In this document: piece by piece, positions 11,401-34,544 of the stretch
Numbering within the stretch: position 1 is the stretch's first letter
Layout of the letters: each line of letters starts with the position of its first letter
Origin: Portunus trituberculatus
Lineage: Eukaryota; Arthropoda; Malacostraca; Decapoda; Portunidae
Assembly: GCF_017591435.1 (NCBI RefSeq)
Contig: NC_059296.1
Coordinates: forward strand, 31,618,425-31,682,424
Reading direction: 5' to 3'
Length of the DNA stretch: 64,000 nucleotides
Made by a program: the position numbers and the translations under genes
Notes under the pieces: generated by a model
Told to the model about the DNA's origin: nothing
Databases searched by the model: none
What the model saw: only the letters and a program-made list of their open reading frames with translations

Positions 11401-11764
11401 ATCACAAATAGGTAAATACACACACATATATACACACACAGGGGATCTTTGCGATTCAACCATTCGCAGTTCGAATTATGGTCAATTCAAACTCAGTTAA
11501 TTAATACCCAATCCTCAAGGTTCGACTGACTGACTCGCCAATTCGACATTCATATCTCGCGCGCCACCCACCCCAAATTCGCCGCAAACCTGCCAGGCAA
11601 AAGTGTAAACCGACGCTACCCCGTGTGTCACAGGCGGCGTCACACTACCACTTTTACGTGAACTTTTTCTGTCAACTTTTTGAACACTGTCAACTTTTGT
11701 CGACACTGGTCATCACACACAAGCTTGCTTCTGCCTTTGTCGCGTTTGTCAACTGTAAACAAGC

Positions 11765-11947
11765 ATGGCCGCCCTTCACCCCCAGCAAGCCATTGATATT
11801 TTTTCGTTGCTATTTTTGGCCTTTAATGATCTCTATGAGAAACTCTTCAGACAGGTTTGTCCATTCATAAACAACAGAGCTGCTCATTTTGGCCAGCTTT
11901 TCCTTGGAAGAGAAGTCTTGGAACGTCACAGTGCCAGCGAAATGTAA
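11765..11947 (+). CDS. Unrecognised 60-codon ORF in the pogo-like element
   Basis: ATG in a good context (AAGCATGG) opens MAALHPQQAIDIFSLLFLAF and stops after 60 codons. The product is amphipathic and alpha-helical in appearance. I do not recognise it. It may be a second transposon-borne frame, part of a smaller element nested here, or chance. No splice sites were established. Confidence 0.2.
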   Translation: MAALHPQQAIDIFSLLFLAFNDLYEKLFRQVCPFINNRAAHFGQLFLGREVLERHSASEM

Positions 11948-12153
11948 ACAAACAATTAACTACTTTTCACTGCTAGGCTAGGACAAAAATATATATATAC
12001 AAATATATTTACATCTACTTATCAAGATTCTATTCATTTGAGATTATAGCATCATTCCAATTAACAAAAAAATTATTTTTATTATAAAAGTGTTAATTAG
12101 AATCCATAGATCTTAATTGGACAAAAATTTTTGTTTCGTCTGACTCAAGATGA

Positions 12154-12402
12154 CAGAAAGCCACCTCCAGCCTCAGTCTTAAGAAGCACAATTTCCTGCC
12201 TTTCAAAGATAAGCTTGAGCTTATAAGAAAGTGTGAAGCAGGTATAGCTCACAGTGTTGTTGCAATGCAAATAAGTGTCCCTAGATCAAAAGTATTAACG
12301 ATTTGGAAGAACAGAGAGAAGTGCTGTGAGACCACTGCAAGTGTTTCTATTTCCAAAAATATGCTGCACAGCACCCTAATGTGTTTAATAAAAATAAGCT
12401 AG
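12154..12402 (+). pseudogene. Tigger-type transposase N-terminus (CENP-B HTH) remnant
   Basis: The frame reads LPFKDKLELIRKCEAG, then VVAMQISVPRSKVLTIWKNR, the layout of the first helix-turn-helix of pogo/Tigger transposases and CENP-B. It ends at TAG (12400-12402) with no DDE catalytic domain after it. The element is therefore non-autonomous. Confidence 0.75.
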
Positions 12403-12610
12403 ATATAAATGAAGGCTTTAATAGTACTGATTTAGTCTAAGTTAGTGTTTTCTAGAGGTTATACTGATGTTTTGAGGGAGTCTAAGCTGGAGGTTGCTCC
12501 CTATCCCCCCTAATTCTTAAGTATCTTATGGGAAAAATTGGTTCACAATTCTGATAAACGTTGATTTGACCGATGTAAAAGCCCCCTAACCTCGTCGAAT
12601 TGCAAGGATC

Positions 12611-15243
<2,633 letters not shown>

Positions 15244-15316
<73 letters not shown>
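15244..15316. repeat. (TA)n microsatellite
   Basis: TA run between the 5' truncation of LINE-C and the left end of a Tigger-like element. Confidence 0.97.
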
Positions 15317-15320
<4 letters not shown>

Positions 15321-15628
15321 ATGAAACCTTGAGTTCCAAGCGCTCCAGTTTACAAGTATATAATGTGTGATACGAGCCATCATTCTGTCAGTTTTTTGCT
15401 ATGACTTGCAAGCCAGAATTTGAGTTATGAGCCAGCTTGAGGTGCACCGTCACTTTGGTGCGCACAGCAACACCCAACATCCCATTTCTGGTGTTGTGCT
15501 AGCATTTTGTGCTTCTGTGCAGTTATCTAGCTAAATTAAATTTGTCTGATCACTGGTCCTATGCAAGTGAAGACAATTGACAGTGCTGAGAAGATAAAGC
15601 AGATAATGTTAATTGAATTAAAGCATTC

Positions 15629-15944
15629 TTTTTTTTTTTTTTTTTTTATGACCTATAGCACCTGTAGGCACACTTGAAGAGTATGTGGGAAGCGCTGTTC
15701 AGCTTCCACCCATTAGTGGCACAGGCAATTTTATTTATAGTGGTACCCATATTATATATCACCACCCAAGCGCATCTTCGGTGTAACCACCTAGAGCCTG
15801 GGTATCATGGTGACATGTAGGTAACTTTAAACCACTCGACAAATGGCATAGTTTTCAAAACAGTATGTGGTGGGATTCAAACCTACGCGTGGATGTCTGT
15901 CCGATCCCATGCTACCACCTTATCTACTACACCACCGTCTCCCT
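15629..15944 (-). mobile_element. SINE2 copy a, tRNA-derived SINE with poly(A) tail
   Basis: On the minus strand it starts AGGGAGACGGTGGTGTAG, has a B-box-like TTTGAATCC, a body with GTGCTATAGG, and ends in an A-run (T-run 15629-15647 on the plus strand). Copies b (22122-22436) and c (31567-31686) share the layout. It splits the transposase codons of the host Tigger element, which read through as ELKHEII when it is removed. No clear long target duplication is visible. Confidence 0.85.
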
Positions 15945-16326
15945 TGAAATCATATAAAAGCACAAGTGAGGTGTGAAGTGAAAAAAATTGTAGCAACTAA
16001 ATTGAGCAATAAAGTGTGACATTAAGAGTGTTATGAGTAAGCTAGATTCAGAGAATAAGCAAGAGTTCATGGCAAACAAAAGTGACTGAAAGAAGCACAA
16101 ATAAAACAAACTCCTTCCATCTTCTATGCTGCCTGGTGCCTACCTCCTCCACCCTCCATCTCTGCCACCATCTTCCGCTGACCCAAGTTATCTGATCTCT
16201 GAGGTGAATGTACTTTACAAAACCAGTTTAATTATATTATCTGCATCATCCTTTGTTATGTTTTATTATGCTTATTAAACAATAACTGTTATTTATAAAT
16301 TCCTTTTTCTTACCTAGAAATATGTA

Positions 16327-16574
16327 CACTTAACCCTCGGCTATCGCGCCCCATTGGGGCCGAAATAGCTGCGCCATAGCCAAAAACACGACAGCCGAAT
16401 TGATCTTGGCGGGAAGGCGGTTTTGGCCAATGAGCGCTCATGTATCCCATGACATAGCTGGGCGTGCGATAGCAGGCATATGAGGTCATGATAATGAAAT
16501 TTTAGCAGCTTTTCATGGGTGTGTGATAGCAATAAAACGCGATAGCTGAAGTTGCGATAGCCGAGGATTGACTG
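16327..16574. mobile_element. 248-bp MITE with CCTCGGCTATCGC terminal repeats
   Basis: Left end CACTTAACCCTCGGCTATCG and right end read inward CAGTCAATCCTCGGCTATCG are inverted repeats. Both ends are flanked by TA (16325-16326 and 16575-16576). The interior repeats GCGATAG motifs and encodes nothing. It is nested inside the Tigger-like element. Confidence 0.88.
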
Positions 16575-16731
16575 TATAGAAAAAAAATGTGTGTAAATCT
16601 GGAAGGATGGAATGGATTAACTGCATTTCAATTAATCCCAAAGGGAAAAATTTACTTGAATTACGAGCAAATTAAGGTATGAGCTCCATCATAGAATGAA
16701 ATGAACTCCTAACTCAAGATAACACTGTATA

Positions 16732-17590
<859 letters not shown>

Positions 17591-17626
<36 letters not shown>
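17591..17626 (-). repeat. (AC)n on minus strand, 3' side of LINE-A copy 3
   Basis: GT run on the plus strand. On the LINE's sense strand it is (AC)n directly after the 3' tail ATTAGGTAAATAC. Confidence 0.95.
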
Positions 17627-17628
<2 letters not shown>

Positions 17629-17682
17629 GTGTGTATTTACCTAATTGTATTTACCTAATTGTAACATACGGGAAAAGAGCTA

Positions 17683-20554
17683 TGCTCGTGTTGTCCCGTC
17701 TCCATATCTATTAATGTCCAGCTTTTTCTTAAAATCATGAATATTCCTTGCGTTGACCACTTCCACGTCTAAACTATTCCATGCTTCCACCCTTCTATGA
17801 GGGAAGCTATATTTTTTCACATCTCTCCTATAAGTGGCCATTTTAGTTTTTTCCCATGCCCTCTCGACATTCTTCCATTCCACATACACAGATCTTCCCT
17901 ATCCATTTTTTCCATGCCAATCATCACTCTGTATATTGCTATCAGGTCTCCCCTTTCTTCTGTTTTCCAGGGTTGGAAGTTGCATTCTTTTCAGTCTGTC
18001 TTCATAAGTCAAATCTCTTAAGTCAGGCACCATTTTCGTTGCAGCCCTCTGTACTTTCTCTAGTTTCCTTATGTGTTTCTTTAAGTTCGAGCCCACTGTA
18101 TTGTTGCATATTCAAGCCTCGGTCTTATCATTGCAGTAATTATTTTCTTCATCATTTCTTCATCTAGATATACGAACGCCACTCTTATGTTCCTCAATAA
18201 GTTCAATACTTCTCCAATTATTTTGTTTATATGTCTCTCTGGCGATAGGTCATTGGTAATTGTCACCCCAAGGTCTTTTTCTTCATGACTGGTTTTATGT
18301 CTTCATTTCCTATCTTGTACATACTCCTGATTCTTCTTTCACTCTTGCCAAACTCTATTTTCTTGCATTTTGTCGTGTTGAACTCCATTTGCCATGTACA
18401 GCTCCATTTCCATATTCTGTCCAAGTCTTCCTGGAGTAGTTCGCAATCTTTGTCACATCTCACTTTTCTTAACAATTTTGCATCGCCTGCAAATAGGCTC
18501 ACATAACTGGACACCCCATCCACCATGTCATTTATGTAGACTGCGAACATTACTGGTGCCAACACTGATCCCTGTGGAACTCCACTCTCCACCAATCCCC
18601 ATTCTGATGGTCTGTCCTTAATTATTGTTCTCATTTCTCTTCCTACCAAAAGTCTTCCATCCATTTTAGTAAACTGCCATGCACTCCTCCTACCATTTCA
18701 AGTTTCCAGATCAGTCTCTGGTGTGGTACCTTATCAAAGGCCTTTTTTAAATCCAGATATATTCCATCAGCCCAACCATCTCTTTCCTGTATTACATCTA
18801 TCACCCTCGAATAGTAACATATCAGGTTTGTCGTGCATGAACGCCCTTTCCTAAAACCAAATTGACACTCACAAAGTATGTCATTTTTCTCCAAGAAGTC
18901 TGTCCATCTAGTCTTCACCACCCTCTCACACATCTTAGCTACCACACTTGTAAGTGACACTGGTCTATAGTTCAATGGGTCTCTCTTGTTACCTGATTTA
19001 TAGATTGGGACAATGTTAGCTCTTTTCCAGTCTTGGGGCACTACGCCTTCCCTTAATGAGGCATCAATTACTTCACAAACTTTTTCTGCCAATTGCTCCC
19101 TGCATTCTCTTAAAATCCATCCTGATACCCCATCAGGTCCCACAGCTTTTCTCACTTCTAAACTCCCCATCATGTTCTTGATCTCCTCCACAGTTACTTG
19201 AAACTCCTTCATAATCCCTTTCTGTTCCATTACCAGTGGTTTGTCAAAAGCAGTCTCCTTTGTGAATACCTTCCGAAAGCATCCATTCATAGCCTCTGCC
19301 ATTTCCCTGGGATCTTCACTGTATACTCCATTTACTTCTAAACTTTCAATACTTTCTCTATTTTTGATGTTGTTGTTCACATGTCTGTAAAAAGCCTTGG
19401 TTGGTCTTTACATTTATCAATTATATCCTTTTCTTGTTTCTTTCTTTCTTCTCTTCTAATCAACACATATTCATTTCTTGCTCTTTTGTAACTTTCCCAC
19501 TGCTTAATCCGTCTTTTCCTTCTCCACCTCTTCCATGCATCCTCTTTTCTTGTTCTAGCCTTTTCACATCTATCGTTAAACCAGTCCTGCTTTCCAACTT
19601 CTCTATGTTGTCTTATTGGTACAAATTTTTCTCACCTTCTTTGTATATTTTTATAAATTCCTTCCACTTTTCATTTGCTCCTTAGCACTCTTGAATTTCA
19701 TCCAATTTGTCTCTTGAAAGAATTTCTTTAGGTTTCCAAAATCTGTCTTGGCATAATTCCATCTTCCCACTTTATATTCTTCATTTCTTCTAGATTTCTC
19801 TTCGTCTATCACCTTGAACTCCAAAACTGCATGATCACTCTTTGCTAAAGGGCACTCCACCCTCATCTCCTCAATGACCATTGGCTCTGTACTAAAGACC
19901 AAGTCCAGTCTTGACGATGCTCCTCTCCTCCAAACCTAGTATCTTCTTTGACCCACTGAGTTAACACATTTTCCATTGCCAGTGTCAATAGTGTATTTCC
20001 CCATGTTGTCTCTGATCCTTCCATTGACCAGTCCTCCCAACACACCTCTTTACAATTAAAATCTCCCATCATTATAGTTCGTTCACAGCCACCCAACATT
20101 TCTTCCAGACATGTTCCTGTATCACTTATCATTTCTTCATATTCCTGTACTGACCATGCATTTGTCTTAGGTGGTACGTACACCACTATGTAGTGCCTCT
20201 TTTTTCCTTCATTAGTTTCTGCTCTGATCTTTAGCACTTCTGCCTTTCCCATACCTTTTTTCACTTGATCCACCTTTATATCTTTTTTAACCAGCAACAT
20301 CACTCCTCCTCCCATCTTACCTACTCTATTTCTTTTCCAAACGTTATATTTCCCTTCTCCAACCTTCATCAGGTCTTCTCCTCTCTCAGTTTTGTTTCAG
20401 TAAGACCCACAATATCTGGGTTCTTGTCCCTCAAGTAATCGTTGAGTTCTAAAATCCCCGATATCACTCCATTTATGTTGGAATACATTACATTTCGCTC
20501 ATATGTAAGTTTCTTTAGTCCTTTCTTGCTGTACTTTTCTGGGTTATGAACCAC
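17683..20554 (-). pseudogene. LINE-A copy 3 ORF2 (endonuclease-RT)
   Basis: Endonuclease: MYSNINGVISG, LTETKLRE, YVPPKTNAW, MGDFNCKEVCWED, RLDLVFST, AKSDHAVLEF. RT: RKAVGPDGVSGWILREC, WKRANIVPIYKSG, NYRPVSLTSVVAKM, FGFRKGRSCTTN, YLDLKKAFDKVPHQR, GVPQGSVLAP. The catalytic box reads SLFAGDAKLL instead of FADD. The C-terminus ends VEAWNSLDVEVVNA and RYGDGTTRA with stop at about 17683. Three or more frameshifts. Confidence 0.88.
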
Positions 20555-20587
20555 TTCCTCAGTCTCATATCCAAGATTCTCCAGAAA

Positions 20588-21440
20588 AACTCTTTCTTCT
20601 CTTCTTCTGTCCTCTCTTCATTTTTTTCAAAGCCTCCTTTCTCAACTCATTTAACATTTCTCTTCCTTTTCACCGAGATCTCTTCTCAACCAAATCTTCC
20701 TTGTTGTTTCCTGCTGGGCTAGCCTCCATGACTTCTCCACCAATTCATCTACATCCTTTTGTGACTTAAGTTTGATTCTTATTGGCCTCATACCTTCTCT
20801 TGTGAACTTTCCAATTCTATGGAAGTCCTCTATTTCTTGTACTAGGTCTTTTCCTCCTCTTGCACCACATTAATGATATTATTTATCACCTTTTTATGTT
20901 TTTCTCTCTCCATTTTACTCGGTGTCTTATCCTCCTCCACACCAAATATCACCACACATCTCTTTTGTCTACAGTTTCCTCACCAATGTCTCATTTGACT
21001 TAATAACCTTCACCACTTTCTCAGCTATCTTCTCTTCTATGATCTGTTGATCTATAATTTCAGCAAGGCCCAAAGTTTTCTCCCTGACTCTTTGATTTCC
21101 TTTTCCAGACTTGCAACTTTGTAATTTACCTCCTTTCTTTCCACTTCCTGACTTTTTTCCATTCAGCCTGCTTCTCCATCACTTTTCCTAGAGATTCTCC
21201 ACATTTTTCGCAATTCACTTTAATTAGCTTAACTTCCTCTTTCAGTGCTGCATTTTCCTTCTTCATATCGGCACAGTCTCTCTTTACATTGTCATAACTC
21301 GTTTCCAGGCCCTCATACTTTTCAAACAGTTTTTCAATTTTACCTTCTAACTCCAGAATTTTCTTCACATAAGCTCTCTTCTCCATTATTCCTTGAAACC
21401 CTGTGAAGTCTGATTCCTCTTTCGAGTTCACGGCCGCCAT
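20588..21440 (-). pseudogene. LINE-A copy 3 ORF1 (coiled coil plus RRM-like domain)
   Basis: ATG at 21440 in a strong context opens MAAVNSKEES. A coiled coil follows (ILELEGKIEKLFEKYEGLET, then KKENAALKEEVKLIK), then after frameshifts the block KRCVVIFGVEEDK, FHRIGKFTREG, RPIRIKLKSQKD and IWLRRDLGEKEREML. The coiled coil plus RRM-like layout is that of LINE ORF1 RNA-chaperone proteins. About 280 codons in all, with frame breaks near 21130 and 20900. Confidence 0.78.
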
Positions 21441-21652
21441 GTTGCGCAGACGTAAACAAACCAGCTGATGGCTCAAACGCAGGCTACAGTTTATATTTAC
21501 CTTCACTGGACATTATTTTGCTAATCAACAGTTAACATGACTATATGGAGACGGGACAAACATTACCAGCTCCTTTCCCACCTTGGTTACTCTTAGGTAA
21601 CTGTAGAATTATAGATGATTGCTCTGGAGCTCAGCGACCACCTCCGCCATCG

Positions 21653-21653
<1 letters not shown>

Positions 21654-21738
<85 letters not shown>
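21654..21738 (-). repeat. (AC)n on minus strand between SINE1 copy B and LINE-A copy 3
   Basis: GT run on the plus strand. On the minus strand it lies after the SINE1 3' end and before the LINE 5' end. Confidence 0.97.
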
Positions 21739-21741
<3 letters not shown>

Positions 21742-22038
21742 TCACTGTAATTCACTGTTTGATCTGCTGCAGTCTCTGACGAGACAGCCAGACGTTACCC
21801 TACGGAGCGAGCTCAGAGCTCATTATTTCCGATCTTGGGATAGGTCTGAGACCAGGCACACACCACACACCGGGACAACAAGGTCACAACTCCTCGATTT
21901 ACATCCTGTACCTACTCACTGCTAGGTGAACAGGGGCTACACGTGAAAGGAGACACACCCAAATATCTCCACTCGGCCGGGGAATCGAATCCCGGTCATC
22001 TGGCTTGTGAAGCCAGCGCTCTAACCACTGAGCTACCG

Positions 22039-22040
<2 letters not shown>
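21739..22040 (-). mobile_element. SINE1 copy B, tRNA-Val-like SINE
   Basis: The minus strand has the same tRNA-like head as copy A (TAGCTCAGTGGTTAGAGC, anticodon arm CTGGC-TTCACAA-GCCAG, TTCGATTCCCC) and the same body. It ends in two CAGTGAATTA units followed by (AC)n. (AC)n flanks both ends on the sense strand. Confidence 0.9.

Positions 22041-22121
<81 letters not shown>
22041..22121 (-). repeat. (AC)n on minus strand, 5' side of SINE1 copy B
   Basis: GT run on the plus strand between SINE1 copy B and SINE2 copy b. Confidence 0.96.
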
Positions 22122-22125
<4 letters not shown>

Positions 22126-22436
22126 TTAATGTTACGGCCTATAGCACCTGTAGGCATACTTGAAGAGTGTATGTGGGAAGTGCTGTTCAGCTTCTGTCCA
22201 TTAGTGGCACAGGCAATTTTATCTATAGTGGAACCCATATTATGGCCCATATCATCACACAAGTACATCTTTGGTTTAACCATCTAGAACCTGGTTATCA
22301 TGGTGATATGTAGGTAACTTTAAGCCACTTGACAAATGGTATACCTTCAAAGCGGTATATGGTGGGATTCGAATCTACGCATGGACGTCTACCTGATCCC
22401 ACGCTCACCACCTTATCCACTACACCACCGCCTCCC
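22122..22436 (-). mobile_element. SINE2 copy b
   Basis: Minus strand starts AGGGAGGCGGTGGTGTAGTG, has B box GATTCGAATCCC and ends in a short A-run. It matches copy a over its full length. Its A tail directly abuts the microsatellite. Confidence 0.85.
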
Positions 22437-22443
22437 TATATAT

Positions 22444-22520
22444 ACAATGGTGTCTTGAGTTATGAGTTTAAAATCCAAATATAACCACCAAATAATATTA
22501 TTGTACATAATGGTTCAGAA
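22444..22520 (+). mobile_element. Left end of a Tigger-like element (partner end not found)
   Basis: TA followed by CAATGGTGTCTTGAGTTATG resembles the ends at 15317 and 45733. No matching inverted end was found before 23034, so it is probably a truncated remnant. Confidence 0.4.
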
Positions 22521-23028
22521 CCATTTAGTCAATAATAATTTCAAAACAACATTAATTTCATTGTCAACAGAGTGCTAACATTTGCTACATTCTTATCAAC
22601 AAAATGTTCACCCTTTGCCAGCTACCCCATCTCCTACCCTTATTCAATCTCTCTCTATGTGGAAGAGTTCACCACATTCCCTACTGCACTGTGTGGTCTC
22701 AGTGTCCTGAGGTGGTGAGTGACCACTCCAAGATATTTGGCAGCACAGGTTTTCAATAATAATTTCAGAGCACATTTGACACAAATAATGAGCTCAGAAT
22801 TCAGAAAATCCAAAATATTTAGTGGTCATCTGTTAAGGAGATTATTTGTGAATCTCCAGTCATCAAATAAACATTGAATGCACCACATCACAGATGTCAT
22901 GATGGGATGATGTGAATGTAAATGAAAATGCTGGCATGGGTCCAACAGTGCAGGAAATGCAGTGTGGAGTGACTCAGAGTGAAAAACAGGACATGGACAT
23001 GTGATAAGAAATGGATGACAATAATTTT

Positions 23029-23033
<5 letters not shown>
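22521..23033. other. No recognisable gene
   Basis: About 0.5 kb with no recognised motif. It may be the interior of the degraded Tigger-like element. Confidence 0.4.

Positions 23034-23106
<73 letters not shown>
23034..23106 (+). repeat. (GA)n microsatellite
   Basis: Pure AG run. Confidence 0.98.
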
Positions 23107-23107
<1 letters not shown>

Positions 23108-23206
23108 ACTTTGACTATGCAGTAAGGAAGAAAAGGGACTTTTCTGCTGTAGCCAACAGTATAGGGGAAGTACTCAGAGGGACTCTACCACTACAGGTAC
23201 AGTTAG

Positions 23207-23208
<2 letters not shown>

Positions 23209-23284
<76 letters not shown>
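23209..23284 (-). repeat. (AC)n on minus strand, 3' side of LINE-A fragment
   Basis: GT run on the plus strand directly after the LINE tail on the sense strand. Confidence 0.97.
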
Positions 23285-23286
<2 letters not shown>

Positions 23287-23422
23287 ACCTAGTATTTACC
23301 TAGTTGTAGTTTTCCAGGGCCTGGGCTTTATGCTCGTGTGGCCCCGTCTCCACATCTACACTTATCCAATCTTACTTTAAAAGTATGCACACTCGTTGCA
23401 GATACTACTTCTTCATTTAAAC
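23285..23422 (-). mobile_element. LINE-A copy 4, 138-bp 3' fragment between two (AC)n arrays
   Basis: Minus strand encodes SLNEEVVSATSVHTFKVRLD and CRCGDGATRA, matching the last residues of copy 3 (VEVVNARNIHDFKKKLD, RYGDGTTRA). The tail follows with GGTAAATACTAGGTAAA. Both sides are (AC)n on the sense strand, so the 5' truncation point itself abuts the microsatellite. Confidence 0.88.
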
Positions 23423-32458
<9,036 letters not shown>

Positions 32459-32576
32459 GATTATTTGCTAGGTATTATTCTCTTCCTATAGGACTTCACC
32501 ATATTTTCATGCTTGATATCTGAAATTATGCATATCTATATAGCTTTCTTCTTTTTTTAGTATTTCATCATAAATA

Positions 32577-32970
32577 CATTAAACTCTGGTTATATCGGAC
32601 CCAAATAAGCCAGATATCAGATAAGTCAGACACTTTCAAGAATTTATTCATATACTTGTTTTTAAACTTTCTATTTGTAAATATTTTCCTCTATTTTTTC
32701 CCCTTTTTTATGTTCTATTCCAAGTGCACTATTTTTTTGTCCTTCAGTTGAGTAATGTAAGGCCACAAGGCTGACACACCAACTAAAATACTATCCCTTA
32801 CATTGTCTGTGTCATTTGAAGAGTTGTCTGAACTGTTAGAAACGTGAAACATCTAATGTGGTGCGGCACTACCTAAAACAACACCATGGCATTCAATCTG
32901 ACACCCACTACTGAACTTGACTGTACTGGACTGGACCAAGATTTACAGTAATGGTTCAGTATAACTCTTG
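32577..32970. mobile_element. Probable Tigger-like MITE remnant upstream of ZGPAT
   Basis: AAACTCTGGTTATATCGGAC, then CAGATATCAGATAAGTCAGA and CACTTTC, closely resembles the right end of the element at 16833-17583. The partner end is not clear, so the right limit is a guess. Confidence 0.45.
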
Positions 32971-33422
32971 TGACTTATTTTCTATTATTTTCTTCCAGAC
33001 CTTCACTAAGTCCATTGTCCACATATAATACAATTGTGTAAAGCCACCAACTCAAACTTTGGGAGCTGTGGAAAAGCAGTTTTGGACAGTAGTTAGCTAT
33101 AATGTAAATTATGCTCATTGTCACTCAAAATTACCTTTACTTTCCAATCCTCATATTTTCTACACTAGTTTTCATTTACTGGCAACTCCACACAACTTGC
33201 CAATTGACACAAATACCACTTCACCAACAACAGCAACACATACAGAAGTGATACCAACCAGACACTCACCATTCATCCATCACACAACCACCACACACAC
33301 AAATGCCTCTTGATCCACAGTCCATTCACAGCAGAGACCAAACTCTCGCTCCATCCACCATACAAACAGTCCCCATGACTTCCTCTAATAACCCACGGAG
33401 ACCTTCCATGTGCATACCACAA
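32971..33422. other. No recognisable gene
   Basis: Upstream flank of ZGPAT. AC- and T-rich, with no motif that supports a gene. Confidence 0.45.
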
Positions 33423-33676
33423 CCACTGCTCTTCCAGTCCTCTTCCCACCTCTGTCACCCAACACAACCACTGCTCTTCCACTCCTCTTCACACCTCTGT
33501 CACCCAACACAACCACTGCTCTTCACACCTCTGTCACCCAACACAACCACTGCTCTTCCACTCCTCTTCACACCTCTGTCACCCAACACAACCACTACTC
33601 TTCCACTCCTCTTCACACATCCATCACCTAACACAACCACTGCCCTGCCACTTCTCTTCATATCTCTGTCACCTTA
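33423..33676 (+). repeat. 45-bp minisatellite, about 6 units
   Basis: The unit starts ACCACTGCTCTTCCACTCC and ends CACCCAACACA. One unit lacks 11 bp and the last two are diverged. Because 45 is a multiple of three, the array stays open in several frames and gives spurious ORFs. Confidence 0.93.
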
Positions 33677-34363
33677 ACAAACACCCATGCCCAATCAATC
33701 CCACTTATGAACAGACCAAATATCTGTCACCTATTATATAATACACTTATACACTACAATAGTTTATATGAATGGCTAAGACAAAAACTAGTATTTTCTA
33801 TGGAAAAAATTATCAGAATCACCTAAAACACAGGATAGCATATCTAGAATTATCTAAAAATACATCCATAAAGCACATTCTGTTATCATAATAACACAAA
33901 CAATGTATAAAAGATTTCATGCTATATCGGAAAATAAATCACTAACGTCACGAAAAAATCACTACCGTGCTTCTATCCTAACCTTTATTACCATGCTTTA
34001 CATATTCTACTGCATTCTAGATGATTTTGATTATTCACTCTCCACAAAATACTCGTTTTCATCTTACCTAACTTAAAAATCCCACATTCCCACACGTCCC
34101 CCAAACCTTTCCAGATCAGAGGGTTGGTGGCATATTTCCGTCACTATGCTATCACACTGCATGCATACAATGGCTTTTGTCAGGGTCTGGCAGAAAAAAT
34201 AAGGCAACAGGTTCATTACCACATTTACCAACCTTTTATCTTGTCTTTAATTGCTTTAAGTAATTTCCAGAAGTTGCTTAATGGATGATATTCTGCAACC
34301 TTAATTCCATCTGACATATAAGTATGTATTAACCTCAAGAGAAGAGACTAAGGTTATTCCCAT

Positions 34364-34510
34364 ATGCCCTCTATAATGAAAGGCAACCAGGCATCACACA
34401 AAGGCACAACACAATTAGCCACTACTTTCACCATCAAAGCTTACAGAATGTTCAATTGTCTTCCAGTTGACGTGAGTAATCTGACAGACTGTTCTGTTGC
34501 ACTATTCTTG
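34364..34510 (+). pseudogene. Possible LINE C-terminal fragment
   Basis: The frame has QLATTFTIKAYRMFNCLP and DVSNLTDCSVALF, which recalls the conserved last block of many LINE ORF2 proteins (aromatic-Asn-xx-Leu-Pro then a hydrophobic helix). The resemblance is short and could be misleading. Confidence 0.3.
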
Positions 34511-34544
34511 TTGTGTGGCCTGATACATGAAGCCTTGTTACACA

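Larger units (their letters stand above)
8065..11417 (+). mobile_element. LINE-A copy 2, nearly complete ORF2 but 5'-truncated in ORF1
   Basis: Contains the C-terminal half of ORF1 (8084-8539), the ORF2 endonuclease (8590-9300), RT (about 9780-10800) and C-terminal domain (to about 11390), ending in the family tail AATAGGTAAATACACAC. The RT catalytic FADD is intact (10575-10586). At least four frameshifts break ORF2, including one in an A-run at about 10316-10324. (AC)n flanks both ends. Confidence 0.9.
17627..21653 (-). mobile_element. LINE-A copy 3, near full-length
   Basis: A copy of about 4.0 kb with a 5' leader (21653-21441), ORF1 (21440 to about 20588), ORF2 (about 20554 to 17690) and a tail of two GGTAAATACAATTA-type units ending in (AC)n. 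Both ends abut (AC)n on the sense strand. It is the most complete family member here. Frameshifts and a catalytic-site change (FADD to FAGD, codon at 18485-18487) make it inactive. Confidence 0.9.

Noticed and set aside
33303..33677. His/Thr/Pro/Leu-rich ORFs
   Set aside because: 45-bp minisatellite, open in several frames because 45 is a multiple of three.
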